Made by a program: the position numbers and the translations under genes. A stretch of 7,234 nucleotides of DNA from Oscillospiraceae bacterium (GTDB lineage Bacteria; Bacillota; Clostridia; Oscillospirales; Oscillospiraceae): the NCBI GenBank assembly GCA_016295615.1, contig JAEDKW010000055.1, positions 1 through 7,234 of the forward strand. Reading direction: 5' to 3'. Positions within the stretch are counted from its first letter, which is position 1; each line of letters begins with the position of its first letter. Shown piece after piece: positions 1 through 5,546 of this stretch. The notes beneath the pieces were generated by a model, which worked only from the letters and a program-made list of their open reading frames with translations, was not told the DNA's origin and did no database searches.

Positions 1-8
1 TTGCGAAA

Positions 9-48
9 AAAAAGAGACCGCCACAAGATGTTGTGGCAGCCTCTTTTT
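9..48 (-). terminator. Strong intrinsic terminator ending the lysE-rsmD-coaD operon
   Basis: A long hairpin: GCCACAA (20-26) pairs with TTGTGGC (31-37) around a GATG loop. After a short imperfect stretch (17-19 against 38-40), AAAAAGAG (9-16) pairs with CTCTTTTT (41-48). Read on the minus strand it is followed by a run of eight T (positions 13 to 6), so it fits the end of the leftward operon. On the plus strand it ends in five T, so it may also stop a rightward transcript entering from outside the window. Confidence 0.88.
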
Positions 49-68
49 CGTTTCCGAAATATAGTTTT

Positions 69-88
69 TTGCGGCAAACGCAATTTTT
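69..88 (+). terminator. Weak hairpin plus T-run, possible secondary terminator
   Basis: TTGCG (69-73) and CGCAA (79-83) form a 5-bp stem with a GCAAA loop, followed directly by five T (84-88). It would act only on rightward transcription from outside the window, as a backup to the hairpin at 9-48. The stem is short, so this is tentative. Confidence 0.25.
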
Positions 89-174
89 GTCTCGTTATTT
101 TGGCAAAATTTTCTTCCCATTTTTGTTCAAAATAGTCAAAATCGTTCCGACACACGAATTGCGCCGACGGTTTT

Positions 175-192
175 CCTGCCCGATCGGGCGGG
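175..192. repeat. GC-rich palindrome in the 3' tail of the leftward operon
   Basis: GCCCGATCGGGC (178-189) is a perfect 12-bp palindrome. It extends by a G-U and two C-G pairs to 175-192. It lies between the coiled-coil gene and the terminator and has no T-run on the minus strand. It could be an RNA stem protecting the transcript end or a protein site; the sequence does not say which. Confidence 0.4.
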
Positions 193-205
193 ATTTCCAC
201 AATCG

Positions 206-245
206 TCCGGACGGATCGCGGGTGCTCCGGACGGCGCGGGACTGC
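206..245. repeat. Imperfect 20-bp tandem duplication
   Basis: TCCGGACGG occurs at 206-214 and again at 226-234, exactly 20 bp apart. CGCGGG follows each copy (217-222 and 235-240). The unit is just downstream of the stop of the minus-strand coiled-coil gene. Each copy holds the palindrome TCCGGA. It has only two copies and no recognised function. Confidence 0.4.
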
Positions 246-246
246 T

Positions 247-756
247 TTAATTCTCCTCCGTCTGTGCAAGCTCCGCCCGCTTTTTGCGCATCTGCTCGGC
301 AGAGGTGGCGCGGAAGTTGGCGCGGGACTGCTTCACCTCATCAAGCGCCATCTGGATCGCTTCCTCCGTGCGGCGCAGGGCGTCCTCCGTATACTCATTG
401 GCGACGCGGTACAGTTCGCGGGAACGGTCCTCCGCCTTTTTGATGATCTCGTGGCTCTTTTCGCGCGCGGCGCTGAGCACCTCCGTCTCAGAGACCTTGC
501 TCTTGGCGTCAAGCTCCGCCTTCTGCATCATGCGCTCCACCTCACGCTTGGCAGACTCCACATACTCCTCCTTGGCGCGGATCAGTTCCTGTGCGCGCTT
601 GAGCTCAACGGGGAGCTGCGCGCGGATCTCATCGATCAGGTCGAGCGCCTCGTCGCGGTTGATCATGCACTTCTCGCCGGACAGCGGCGCATTTTTCGCA
701 TTGTCGATCATGTCAAAAAGCATATCGATAAGGTGCTGTACATCGTTATTTGCCAT
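247..756 (-). CDS. Coiled-coil protein, DivIVA/SepIVA-like, downstream of coaD
   Basis: A 169-residue hydrophilic protein with no signal peptide and no membrane segment. The N-terminal part (about 1-50) carries a hydrophobic helix (LIDMLFDMI) and a second helix ending in LIDEIRAQLP. From about residue 50 to 160 it is an almost unbroken charged helix rich in E, K, R and A with few helix breakers, as expected for a coiled coil. Proteins like this are common beside coaD in Clostridia and are usually labelled 'ATPase' or V-type ATPase subunit H-like, but no nucleotide-binding motif is visible. A cell-division or envelope scaffold role, by analogy with DivIVA-type proteins, is inference. The start overlaps the coaD end by 11 nt in another frame; an AAAGGA sequence about 10 nt upstream, inside coaD, can serve as its ribosome site, which suggests translational coupling. 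It is the last gene of the operon. Confidence 0.85.
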   Translation of the reverse strand: MANNDVQHLIDMLFDMIDNAKNAPLSGEKCMINRDEALDLIDEIRAQLPVELKRAQELIRAKEEYVESAKREVERMMQKAELDAKSKVSETEVLSAAREKSHEIIKKAEDRSRELYRVANEYTEDALRRTEEAIQMALDEVKQSRANFRATSAEQMRKKRAELAQTEEN

Positions 757-1234
757 TGTTCTGCCATCCTTTCACAAGTTTCGCCGCCGGCAGCGGCATG
801 TAATTTTCCAGCGGCTGAGCGTATTTGATCATCTCGCGCACCATCGTCGAGCTGATGTGTGCAAGCGTCGGCTCCGCCGGGATCACGATCGTGTCCAGCT
901 GCGGGCAGAGAGAGCGATAGATCTGCGCCATCGTGTATTCTTCGTCAAAATTCGAGCCGCAGCGTGTGCCGCGCACCAGCGCCAGCGCGCCGTGCTCGCG
1001 GGCAAAATCCGTCAGAAGTCCGCTCCACAGCGCCGCCTCGACATTTTCAAGCCCCGCAACGGAAGCCTGCAGCAGCGCAAGGCGCTGCTCCGGGGTAAAC
1101 ATCGGCGATCTTTTCTCCCCGTTGCTGACCGCGCAGACGATCACCTTGTCAAACAGCCGGCTCGCCCGCTCGATGATGTTCATGTGACCCAGCGTCACCG
1201 GGTCAAAGGAGCCGGGAAAAACGGCAATTCTCAT
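746..1234 (-). CDS. coaD: Phosphopantetheine adenylyltransferase
   Basis: CoaD transfers AMP from ATP to 4'-phosphopantetheine to give dephospho-CoA, the penultimate step of coenzyme A synthesis in the cytosol. The 162-residue length is normal for the bacterial enzyme. Family motifs are in place: the nucleotidyltransferase GSFDPVTLGH at 8-17 with the catalytic-type His17, Lys41 before PMFT, Arg88 and Arg91 in RGTR, and ISSTMVR at 127-133, the ATP-binding motif near the C-terminus. The stretch after RGTR (CGSNFDEEY, 92-100) departs from the common AVADFEYE type and looks like a lineage variant. The ATG overlaps the rsmD stop as ATGA, with a GAGGAAGAGG purine run just upstream, so translation is probably coupled to rsmD. 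rsmD-coaD is a widely conserved bacterial pair. Confidence 0.97.
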   Translation of the reverse strand: MRIAVFPGSFDPVTLGHMNIIERASRLFDKVIVCAVSNGEKRSPMFTPEQRLALLQASVAGLENVEAALWSGLLTDFAREHGALALVRGTRCGSNFDEEYTMAQIYRSLCPQLDTIVIPAEPTLAHISSTMVREMIKYAQPLENYMPLPAAKLVKGWQNNGK

Positions 1235-1788
1235 TCCTCTTCCTCCCCACCGCGATGGTAAATGGTCACCTTGATCTTGCCGTAGCGGTATTCCCGATAG
1301 ATACTGTAGGGCGCGCAGAGCGCCGGCAGCGTCTTTTCCAACGGGCTTTCCGCTACAATTATACCATGAGGCGACAAAATGTCAAACCTTGCGATGTGGG
1401 CAAGGGCGCGCTCCAAAAGATCCTCCGCGTAGGGCGGATCGAGAAAAACGATGTCAAACTTCGTGCGCAGCGAGGAAAGATAGCCCATCGAATCGCCGCA
1501 AACGACCTGCGCGCGGTCGGAAAGCCGGCAGAGCGCAAGATTTTCCCTGATCAGCTTCACCGCATCCGTGCGCCTGTCCACAAAAACGGCGGACTGTGCG
1601 CCGCGGGAGAGCGCCTCGATGCCGAGCTGTCCCGTCCCGGCGAACAGGTCGAGCACGCGCGCATCCTCCACATCGAACTGAATGCAGTTGAAAATGCTCT
1701 CCTTGACCTTATCCGTGGTCGGGCGGGTCTCCGTACCCTTTAATTCGTTCAGCCGGCGTCCGCGCGCCGAACCGGTGATCACTCTCAT
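1231..1788 (-). CDS. rsmD: 16S rRNA (guanine966-N2)-methyltransferase RsmD
   Basis: RsmD methylates N2 of G966 (E. coli numbering) in 16S rRNA during small-subunit assembly, using S-adenosylmethionine. The 185 residues show the family hallmarks: RVITGSARGRRL at the N-terminus, RPTTDKVKESIFN (22-34), the Rossmann SAM-binding motif VLDLFAGTG (45-53), an acidic residue at the next strand end (Asp71), and the catalytic DPPY motif (117-120). The C-terminus ends in an acidic tail, GGEEEE. A GAGGAG ribosome site lies about 5 nt before the ATG and overlaps the stop of the upstream lysE-like gene (gap 10 nt), so the two are probably co-translated. The 4-nt overlap with coaD downstream supports one operon. 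Confidence 0.96.
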   Translation of the reverse strand: MRVITGSARGRRLNELKGTETRPTTDKVKESIFNCIQFDVEDARVLDLFAGTGQLGIEALSRGAQSAVFVDRRTDAVKLIRENLALCRLSDRAQVVCGDSMGYLSSLRTKFDIVFLDPPYAEDLLERALAHIARFDILSPHGIIVAESPLEKTLPALCAPYSIYREYRYGKIKVTIYHRGGEEEE

Positions 1789-1798
1789 TTCAATCTCC

Positions 1799-2386
1799 TC
1801 ACTTCAAAGCGGTAATCGCGCAGTACACAAGCGACAGTGCCATCACGGTGCTGAACGCCCTGCGGTGCGCGGCATACAGGCGGCGGAACGCGCTGCCGAA
1901 CGCGCCCCAGCACAGCGTTGCGCAGAGCATACACGCCGTGTTGACCACCGCCACCAGCAAAATGACGGACGGGGCGGTCGAATGGGCGATCACATAGACG
2001 GAATACACGCTCAGATTGCACACCCAGCTTTTGATATTCAGGCACTGGAGCAAAATACCCTGGCGGTAGGTAGACTCCCCCGTTTGCTCCTTCTGCGCGT
2101 TCTGCGCGGCAAATCCGGAGCGCAGCATCGAATAGGCAAGATAGAGCATATATGCCGCGCCCAGCCACTTCAGATACGGGATCAGCGCCGGGATCACCGA
2201 TGCGAGCATCACGTTCAGCGCGCCGCAGAGCAGAAGCTTGACAAAAAAGCTCGCAGCGCTGGCGGTGATATACTTTCGCGCGCCGGCAAGTCCGTAATTC
2301 GCGCTCAAATAGAGCGACATCAGGTTATTCGGTCCCGGCGTGATGCACGTCACAACGATATAAAGCAGCATTGCGGTCCAATCCAT
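1799..2386 (-). CDS. LysE/RhtB-family amino acid exporter
   Basis: A 195-residue integral membrane protein of the LysE/RhtB translocator family, which exports amino acids or related small molecules by proton-coupled transport. The family signature TPGPNN is at residues 16-21. About six hydrophobic segments are visible (roughly 4-26, 38-62, 64-89, 108-133, 138-163, 176-193), with a hydrophilic loop at about 90-108. The usual NPK motif at the start of the fourth segment is NIK (117-119), a variant I recall from a Firmicute branch of the family. The substrate cannot be read from sequence. I placed the start at the ATG at 2386: AAAGGGAG lies 8 nt upstream and the encoded N-terminus (MDWTAMLLYI) runs straight into the first membrane segment. 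An in-frame ATG at 2446 falls inside the promoter spacer and is rejected. It is the first gene of the leftward operon. Confidence 0.9.
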   Translation of the reverse strand: MDWTAMLLYIVVTCITPGPNNLMSLYLSANYGLAGARKYITASAASFFVKLLLCGALNVMLASVIPALIPYLKWLGAAYMLYLAYSMLRSGFAAQNAQKEQTGESTYRQGILLQCLNIKSWVCNLSVYSVYVIAHSTAPSVILLVAVVNTACMLCATLCWGAFGSAFRRLYAAHRRAFSTVMALSLVYCAITALK

Positions 2387-2394
2387 GGTTCTCT

Positions 2395-2402
2395 CTCCCT
2401 TT
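2395..2402 (-). promoter_or_regulatory. Ribosome binding site fixing the lysE-like start
   Basis: AAAGGGAG on the minus strand, 8 nt before the ATG at 2386. It decides in favour of this start over the upstream in-frame ATG at 2446. Confidence 0.75.
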
Positions 2403-2424
2403 AGTTTTTCTCTCTTTCTCCTAC

Positions 2425-2453
2425 ATACTACGAAAAAGGCGCGCATTTTTCAA
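2425..2453 (-). promoter_or_regulatory. Promoter of the lysE-rsmD-coaD operon
   Basis: On the minus strand, TTGAAA (-35, at 2448-2453) and TAGTAT (-10, at 2425-2430) are separated by exactly 17 bp. This is a plausible housekeeping-sigma promoter about 40 nt before the lysE-like ATG. No other promoter is obvious within the four genes. Confidence 0.6.
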
Positions 2454-2498
2454 TAGACAGTTTGATTTTTGTGTACCGCGTCAATACGAAAATTTGTC

Positions 2499-2527
2499 TT
2501 GTTATTCTTCCCGATTTCGTATATAAT
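2499..2527 (+). promoter_or_regulatory. Promoter of the Asp23-fakA operon
   Basis: TTGTTA (-35, 2499-2504) and a perfect TATAAT (-10, 2522-2527) are 17 bp apart. It faces away from the lysE promoter, with 45 bp between the two -35 boxes. The leader before the Asp23-family start is about 45 nt. Confidence 0.75.
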
Positions 2528-2563
2528 ACCGAAGTTACCACAGCAATCGTACCGACTATGGAG

Positions 2564-2570
2564 AAAGGAG
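2564..2570 (+). promoter_or_regulatory. Ribosome binding site fixing the Asp23-family start
   Basis: AAAGGAG, 9 nt before the ATG at 2580. The in-frame ATG at 2469 lies upstream of the promoter and has no such site, so the shorter protein is the right one. Confidence 0.85.
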
Positions 2571-2579
2571 ACCCTTTCC

Positions 2580-2930
2580 ATGATCAGGCTCCAAACCGAA
2601 AAAGGCGAAGTCATCATCTCCGATGCCGTCCTTTCCAATATTACAGGTGCCGCGGCAACCAGCTGCTTCGGCGTCAAGGGCATGGCATACCGCTCCATGA
2701 CGGACGGTCTTGTCCATCTGCTGCGCCGCGAGGCGATGAGCAAGGGCGTACACATTACGCCGCACGACGAGGGCGATATTTCCATCGAGCTGCACATCGT
2801 CGTTGAGCACGGGGTCAATATTGCCGCCGTCTGCCGCTCCATCATCTCTCAGGTGCGCTATCTTGTCAATGAGAACACGGGCGCCAAAATCCGCAGTGTT
2901 GACGTCTGCGTCGACAGCATGAACATGTGA
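2580..2930 (+). CDS. Asp23/Gls24 family envelope-associated protein (YloU-like)
   Basis: A 116-residue protein of the Asp23/Gls24 family (B. subtilis YloU type), a normal length for the small housekeeping members. It begins with a strand-like segment (LQTEKGEVIISDAVLSNITGAA), followed by a CFGVKGMAYRS region, IELHIVVEHGVNI (69-81), a helix (AAVCRSIISQVRYLV, 82-96) and the closing strand IRSVDVCVDSM (104-114). This order matches the family's alternating strand and helix fold. Family members are tied to the cell envelope and stress, but the molecular role is not settled. No signal peptide is present. The fakA-like gene starts 19 nt downstream with its own ribosome site; the yloU-yloV pairing is conserved across Firmicutes, so joint expression is very likely. 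Confidence 0.92.
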   Translation: MIRLQTEKGEVIISDAVLSNITGAAATSCFGVKGMAYRSMTDGLVHLLRREAMSKGVHITPHDEGDISIELHIVVEHGVNIAAVCRSIISQVRYLVNENTGAKIRSVDVCVDSMNM

Positions 2931-2949
2931 TTCAGAAGGAGACTTTCCT

Positions 2950-4608
2950 ATGCACGATACCATCACCGGTGCTCTGTTCAAGGAGATGCTGCTCTTCGGC
3001 ACAGCTTCTGTCACGCAGGCACAGCAGATCATCAACGACCTCAATGTTTTCCCCGTTCCGGACGGCGACACGGGCACGAACATGAGTCTCACCATACAGA
3101 CCGCAGCGCAGGAGCTCAAAAAGATCGACCCGGTAAGCGTCGATCAGGTCGCGTCCGTGACCGCAAGCGCCTTGCTGCGCGGTGCGCGCGGCAACTCCGG
3201 GGTCATCCTCTCGCTCCTTTTCCGCGGCATCTCCAAGGGACTCAAGGGGCTCAAAACCGCTGACGGCTGCGCTTTTGCCGCCGCCATGCAGGAGGGCGTC
3301 GCGACCGCCTACAACGCGGTCATGAAGCCCGCGGAGGGCACGATCCTGACCGTCTCCCGCCTTGCCGCCGACCGCGCGATGGAGGCAAGCAAGGAAAACA
3401 ACAGCATCGAGTACGTTTTGGAGCAGGCCATCGCTCAGGGCGAAGCCACGCTCAAAGAAACGGTCAACATGAATCCCGTGCTGAAGAAAGCCGGCGTTGT
3501 CGATGCCGGCGGCAAGGGCTTTCTGGTGATTCTGGGCGGCATGCTCTCCGCGCTGCGCGGCGAGGAAATGCCCGAGCTTACCACGGAAGGTGCACAGGAC
3601 AAGGCGAATTTCGGCGCGCTGTCGCTTGAGGACATCACCTTCACCTTCGACACGGTCTTCATTGTCCGCAAGGTGCTCGGCAAATCCATTGAGCCGCTGC
3701 GCAAGTATCTTGATTCGATCGGCGACTCTCTCGTCATCGGCGAGGATGACGAGACCTTTAAGGTCCACGTCCACACCGACATCCCCGGCAATGCCCTCAC
3801 CGAGGCGCAGAAGTACGGCACGCTTGAGCTTGCCAAGATCGAAAACATGCGCACGCAGGCGGAGGAGCTTGCCGCAGGCAGGCAGGTGCAGAGCACAGAC
3901 GACCTGACCGCGGTCGAGGAGGAGCTGGAACGGTCCATGGAGCCGCCGAAGGCGTTCGGCTTCCTCGCCGTCTGCGCAGGCAGCGGTCTTGCCGAGGTCT
4001 TTACCGATCTGGGCGCGGACGGCATCATCTCCGGCGGACAGACGATGAATCCCTCCACGGAAAGCATCCTCAACGAGATTCAGAAGGTCAACGCCAGAAC
4101 GGTCTTCGTTCTGCCGAACAACAAGAACATCATTATGGCGGCGCAGCAATGCATTGGTCTGACGGACAAGGAGGTCATCGTCATCCCGACCGCGACCGTG
4201 CCGCAGGGCATCAGCGCCATGATGGTCGTGGATCCCGAAGAAGCCGACGCCGCAGCGATCGAAGCGGCGATGACGGCAGCCGCGCAGAACACTTCCACCG
4301 CGCAGATCACCCACGCCGCGCGCGATTCCGATTTTGACGGCTTTGAGATCCACGAGGGGGACTATCTCGCGCTCATGGACGGCAAGCTCTTCGGCACCGA
4401 CCGCGACATTGCGTGCCTGCTGGAGGATCTTTCCGATGAAGCCGCCGCACGCAGCGCGGAATTTGTCAGCCTGTTCTACGGCGAAGACGTCAGCGGTGAG
4501 GATGCGCAGAAGACGCTGGAGCTTTTCGAGCGCAAGTGCCCCAACGCGGAGGTCACCCTCCTTTCGGGCGGACAGCCGGTCTACTATTACATTATCTCCA
4601 TCGAATAA
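2950..4608 (+). CDS. fakA: DAK2-domain fatty acid kinase FakA-like protein (YloV)
   Basis: FakA is the ATP-binding subunit that phosphorylates fatty acids held by FakB (DegV-type) proteins, feeding exogenous acyl chains into phospholipid synthesis. The 552-residue length matches the family. Domain order: an N-terminal DhaL/DAK2 kinase domain (about 1-205) with NVFPVPDGDTGTNM (32-45), whose Asp38 and Asp40 are the expected Mg-ATP ligands, GARGNSG (78-84) and DAGGKG (185-190); a middle domain (about 220-310) with VHVHTD (272-277); and a C-terminal domain (about 330-552) with GADGIISGGQTMNPST (355-370) and VLPNNKNI (387-394). AGAAGGAG stands 8 nt before the ATG. In the middle domain the segment usually read as YCTEF is FDTVF here, with Asp234 at the expected cysteine. 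No fakB lies in the window. Members of this family outside the staphylococci have rarely been tested, so activity on fatty acids is inferred. Confidence 0.92.
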   Translation: MHDTITGALFKEMLLFGTASVTQAQQIINDLNVFPVPDGDTGTNMSLTIQTAAQELKKIDPVSVDQVASVTASALLRGARGNSGVILSLLFRGISKGLKGLKTADGCAFAAAMQEGVATAYNAVMKPAEGTILTVSRLAADRAMEASKENNSIEYVLEQAIAQGEATLKETVNMNPVLKKAGVVDAGGKGFLVILGGMLSALRGEEMPELTTEGAQDKANFGALSLEDITFTFDTVFIVRKVLGKSIEPLRKYLDSIGDSLVIGEDDETFKVHVHTDIPGNALTEAQKYGTLELAKIENMRTQAEELAAGRQVQSTDDLTAVEEELERSMEPPKAFGFLAVCAGSGLAEVFTDLGADGIISGGQTMNPSTESILNEIQKVNARTVFVLPNNKNIIMAAQQCIGLTDKEVIVIPTATVPQGISAMMVVDPEEADAAAIEAAMTAAAQNTSTAQITHAARDSDFDGFEIHEGDYLALMDGKLFGTDRDIACLLEDLSDEAAARSAEFVSLFYGEDVSGEDAQKTLELFERKCPNAEVTLLSGGQPVYYYIISIE

Positions 4609-4642
4609 AAAAGAGCAGAGAAAACTTTCTCTGCTCTTTTTT
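4607..4642. terminator. Bidirectional intrinsic terminator between convergent genes
   Basis: GAGCAGAGAA (4613-4622) pairs with TTCTCTGCTC (4627-4636) around a 4-nt loop, flanked by six A on the left (4607-4612) and six T on the right (4637-4642). This gives a U-run in both directions. It overlaps the fakA stop codon, ends that operon, and also suits the ferritin-like gene arriving from the right, about 90 nt beyond its stop. Confidence 0.92.
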
Positions 4643-4733
4643 GCGATTTTACGATGTAAAAATCCGGTTCGGAACGGCATTGCGACGGTTGTCTCCCCTT
4701 CGCGGCGCGGTGCCGGCGCAGAAGGCTTTCCGC

Positions 4734-5333
4734 TCAGATCGCCCTGCTTAAAAGCCTGAGGATCTGGTCCGCGTGGCGGTACTCGTCTTTCGACATGGCG
4801 TGGAACATCTGCTCAAGGCAGTAATCCAGCGTTTCCTCTCCGGCTCTGAAATAATTGTAGCCGCCGCAGGCCTTTTCGTGGTAAAAGCGGCGAAGACACG
4901 CACGGTAGCCGTCGCGGCAGTTCTGCTCCGCGCATACGCGTGGGCAGTAAGTCTCCCCCGTTGTGAGATAGATCGCCGCCATAAGCTGCCGCGCATGGCG
5001 CTCCTCGTCGCATGATATCGCATGGAACACACGCCGCGCCTCCTGCGTGGGCGCACTGCGGGAAAAGCTCCGGTACATTTGCTTTGCAGCAAGTTCATCC
5101 CTCACAAACCCCTTGAGCACCTCCACCGACTCCATTGCCAGCGTCCCCATGCAGCACGGATTGCTCTGCGCGCCGGGCAGCGACAGCTCGCTGTTTTCGG
5201 TCTGTCCCGTCTCCGCCGTGGTTTTCGCCGTTTCCTCACCGGCGTGCGGATAAGGGTTTTCCGCCGGCGCTACCCTGCGCCACACCCGTTCGCAGCAGGC
5301 ATAATCGTAAGCGCTGTTTGTTTTTTCCTCCAT
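4734..5333 (-). CDS. Cysteine-rich ferritin-like di-iron protein
   Basis: A 199-residue protein with a ferritin/rubrerythrin-like four-helix domain (about 65-198). All six expected metal ligands can be placed: Glu80 (helix A, FVRDELAAKQMY), Glu110 and His113 (helix B, DEERHARQL), Glu153 (helix C, YHEKACGGYNYF), and Glu184 and His187 (helix D, DEYRHADQIL). This predicts a carboxylate-bridged di-iron site. There is no C-terminal rubredoxin domain, so it is not a classical rubrerythrin. A polar, probably disordered N-terminus (1-55) leads to an NPCCMG motif (58-63), and the B-C connection holds C130, C134, C139 and C146; there are eleven cysteines in all. Similar Clostridial proteins are annotated only as 'ferritin-like domain-containing'. 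Peroxide reduction or iron handling is inference. The start is the ATG at 5333, 7 nt after AAGGAGG. It diverges from sufC and converges on fakA. Confidence 0.87.
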   Translation of the reverse strand: MEEKTNSAYDYACCERVWRRVAPAENPYPHAGEETAKTTAETGQTENSELSLPGAQSNPCCMGTLAMESVEVLKGFVRDELAAKQMYRSFSRSAPTQEARRVFHAISCDEERHARQLMAAIYLTTGETYCPRVCAEQNCRDGYRACLRRFYHEKACGGYNYFRAGEETLDYCLEQMFHAMSKDEYRHADQILRLLSRAI

Positions 5334-5340
5334 CACGATT

Positions 5341-5347
5341 CCTCCTT
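5341..5347 (-). promoter_or_regulatory. Ribosome binding site of the ferritin-like gene
   Basis: A perfect AAGGAGG on the minus strand. It is 7 nt before the ATG at 5333 and only 4 nt before an adjacent in-frame GTG at 5336, so the ATG is preferred. Confidence 0.8.
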
Positions 5348-5406
5348 GCAGTCTCTTTCTCTATCCTATGAGCCTCTCTTTGAATTCTTCCCGCTTTTTT
5401 GCTTCT

Positions 5407-5421
5407 CTGCCGGTTCGGCAG
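5407..5421. other. Small GC hairpin in the divergent intergenic region
   Basis: CTGCCG (5407-5412) and CGGCAG (5416-5421) pair around a GTT loop. It lies in the leader side of the ferritin-like gene, between its ribosome site and the sufC promoter. There is no T-run, so it is not a terminator. It may be a fold in the ferritin-like mRNA leader or mean nothing. I could not identify a convincing promoter for the ferritin-like gene in this stretch. Confidence 0.25.
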
Positions 5422-5482
5422 GCACTTCAGGCGACCGCTGCGCGCTTCGCCGAAACAAAGAGTTTTATAAGGCGGAAATTCA

Positions 5483-5511
5483 TTGATTTTTCTGTTAGAA
5501 ATTGGTATACT
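5483..5511 (+). promoter_or_regulatory. Promoter of the sufC-sufB unit
   Basis: TTGATT (-35, 5483-5488) and TATACT (-10, 5506-5511) are separated by exactly 17 bp, about 35 nt before the sufC ATG. The spacing and match are good for a housekeeping-sigma promoter. Confidence 0.72.
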
Positions 5512-5514
5512 AAC
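5494..5514. promoter_or_regulatory. Candidate operator over the sufC -10 box
   Basis: An inverted repeat GTTAG-N11-CTAAC (arms 5494-5498 and 5510-5514) spans the spacer and the -10 element of the sufC promoter. A protein bound here would block RNA polymerase. Fe-S genes are commonly controlled by Rrf2-family or similar sensors, but the arms match no site I can name with confidence, and 5-bp arms can arise by chance. Confidence 0.3.
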
Positions 5515-5546
5515 ATTTGCTGTAACTTTTACAAGGAGGCTGGGTC

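Noticed and set aside
33..443. A 136-codon plus-strand frame starting near the left edge
   Set aside because: It begins inside the terminator hairpin, has no convincing ribosome site, and runs antisense into the coiled-coil gene. Its protein looks random.
284..1743. Plus-strand open frames opposite the coiled-coil gene, coaD and rsmD
   Set aside because: They have Arg/Ser/Ala-rich translations typical of the reverse of GC-rich genes and run through three well-identified minus-strand genes.
2387..2446. Longer N-terminus of the LysE-like protein from an ATG at 2446
   Set aside because: The ATG lies in the spacer of the operon promoter, and the added residues are charged and not family-like. 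The ATG at 2386 has a good ribosome site.
2469..2579. Longer N-terminus of the Asp23-family protein from an ATG at 2469
   Set aside because: It starts upstream of the promoter, and the extra residues are not part of the family. The ATG at 2580 is preceded by AAAGGAG.
4647..4661. Small hairpin TTTTAC-GAT-GTAAAA beside the bidirectional terminator
   Set aside because: It is short, AT-only apart from one pair, and without a T-run in a useful place. It is probably chance in the intergenic gap 4643-4733, where I see nothing else.
2932..4680. A 582-codon open frame antisense to the whole fakA-like gene
   Set aside because: It mirrors a GC-rich coding strand, has no recognisable domain, and no ribosome site is evident at its start. 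The sense gene has complete family motifs.
5464..5469. TATAAA on the minus strand as -10 box of the ferritin-like gene
   Set aside because: No acceptable -35 hexamer sits 16-18 bp upstream, so I did not call a promoter.
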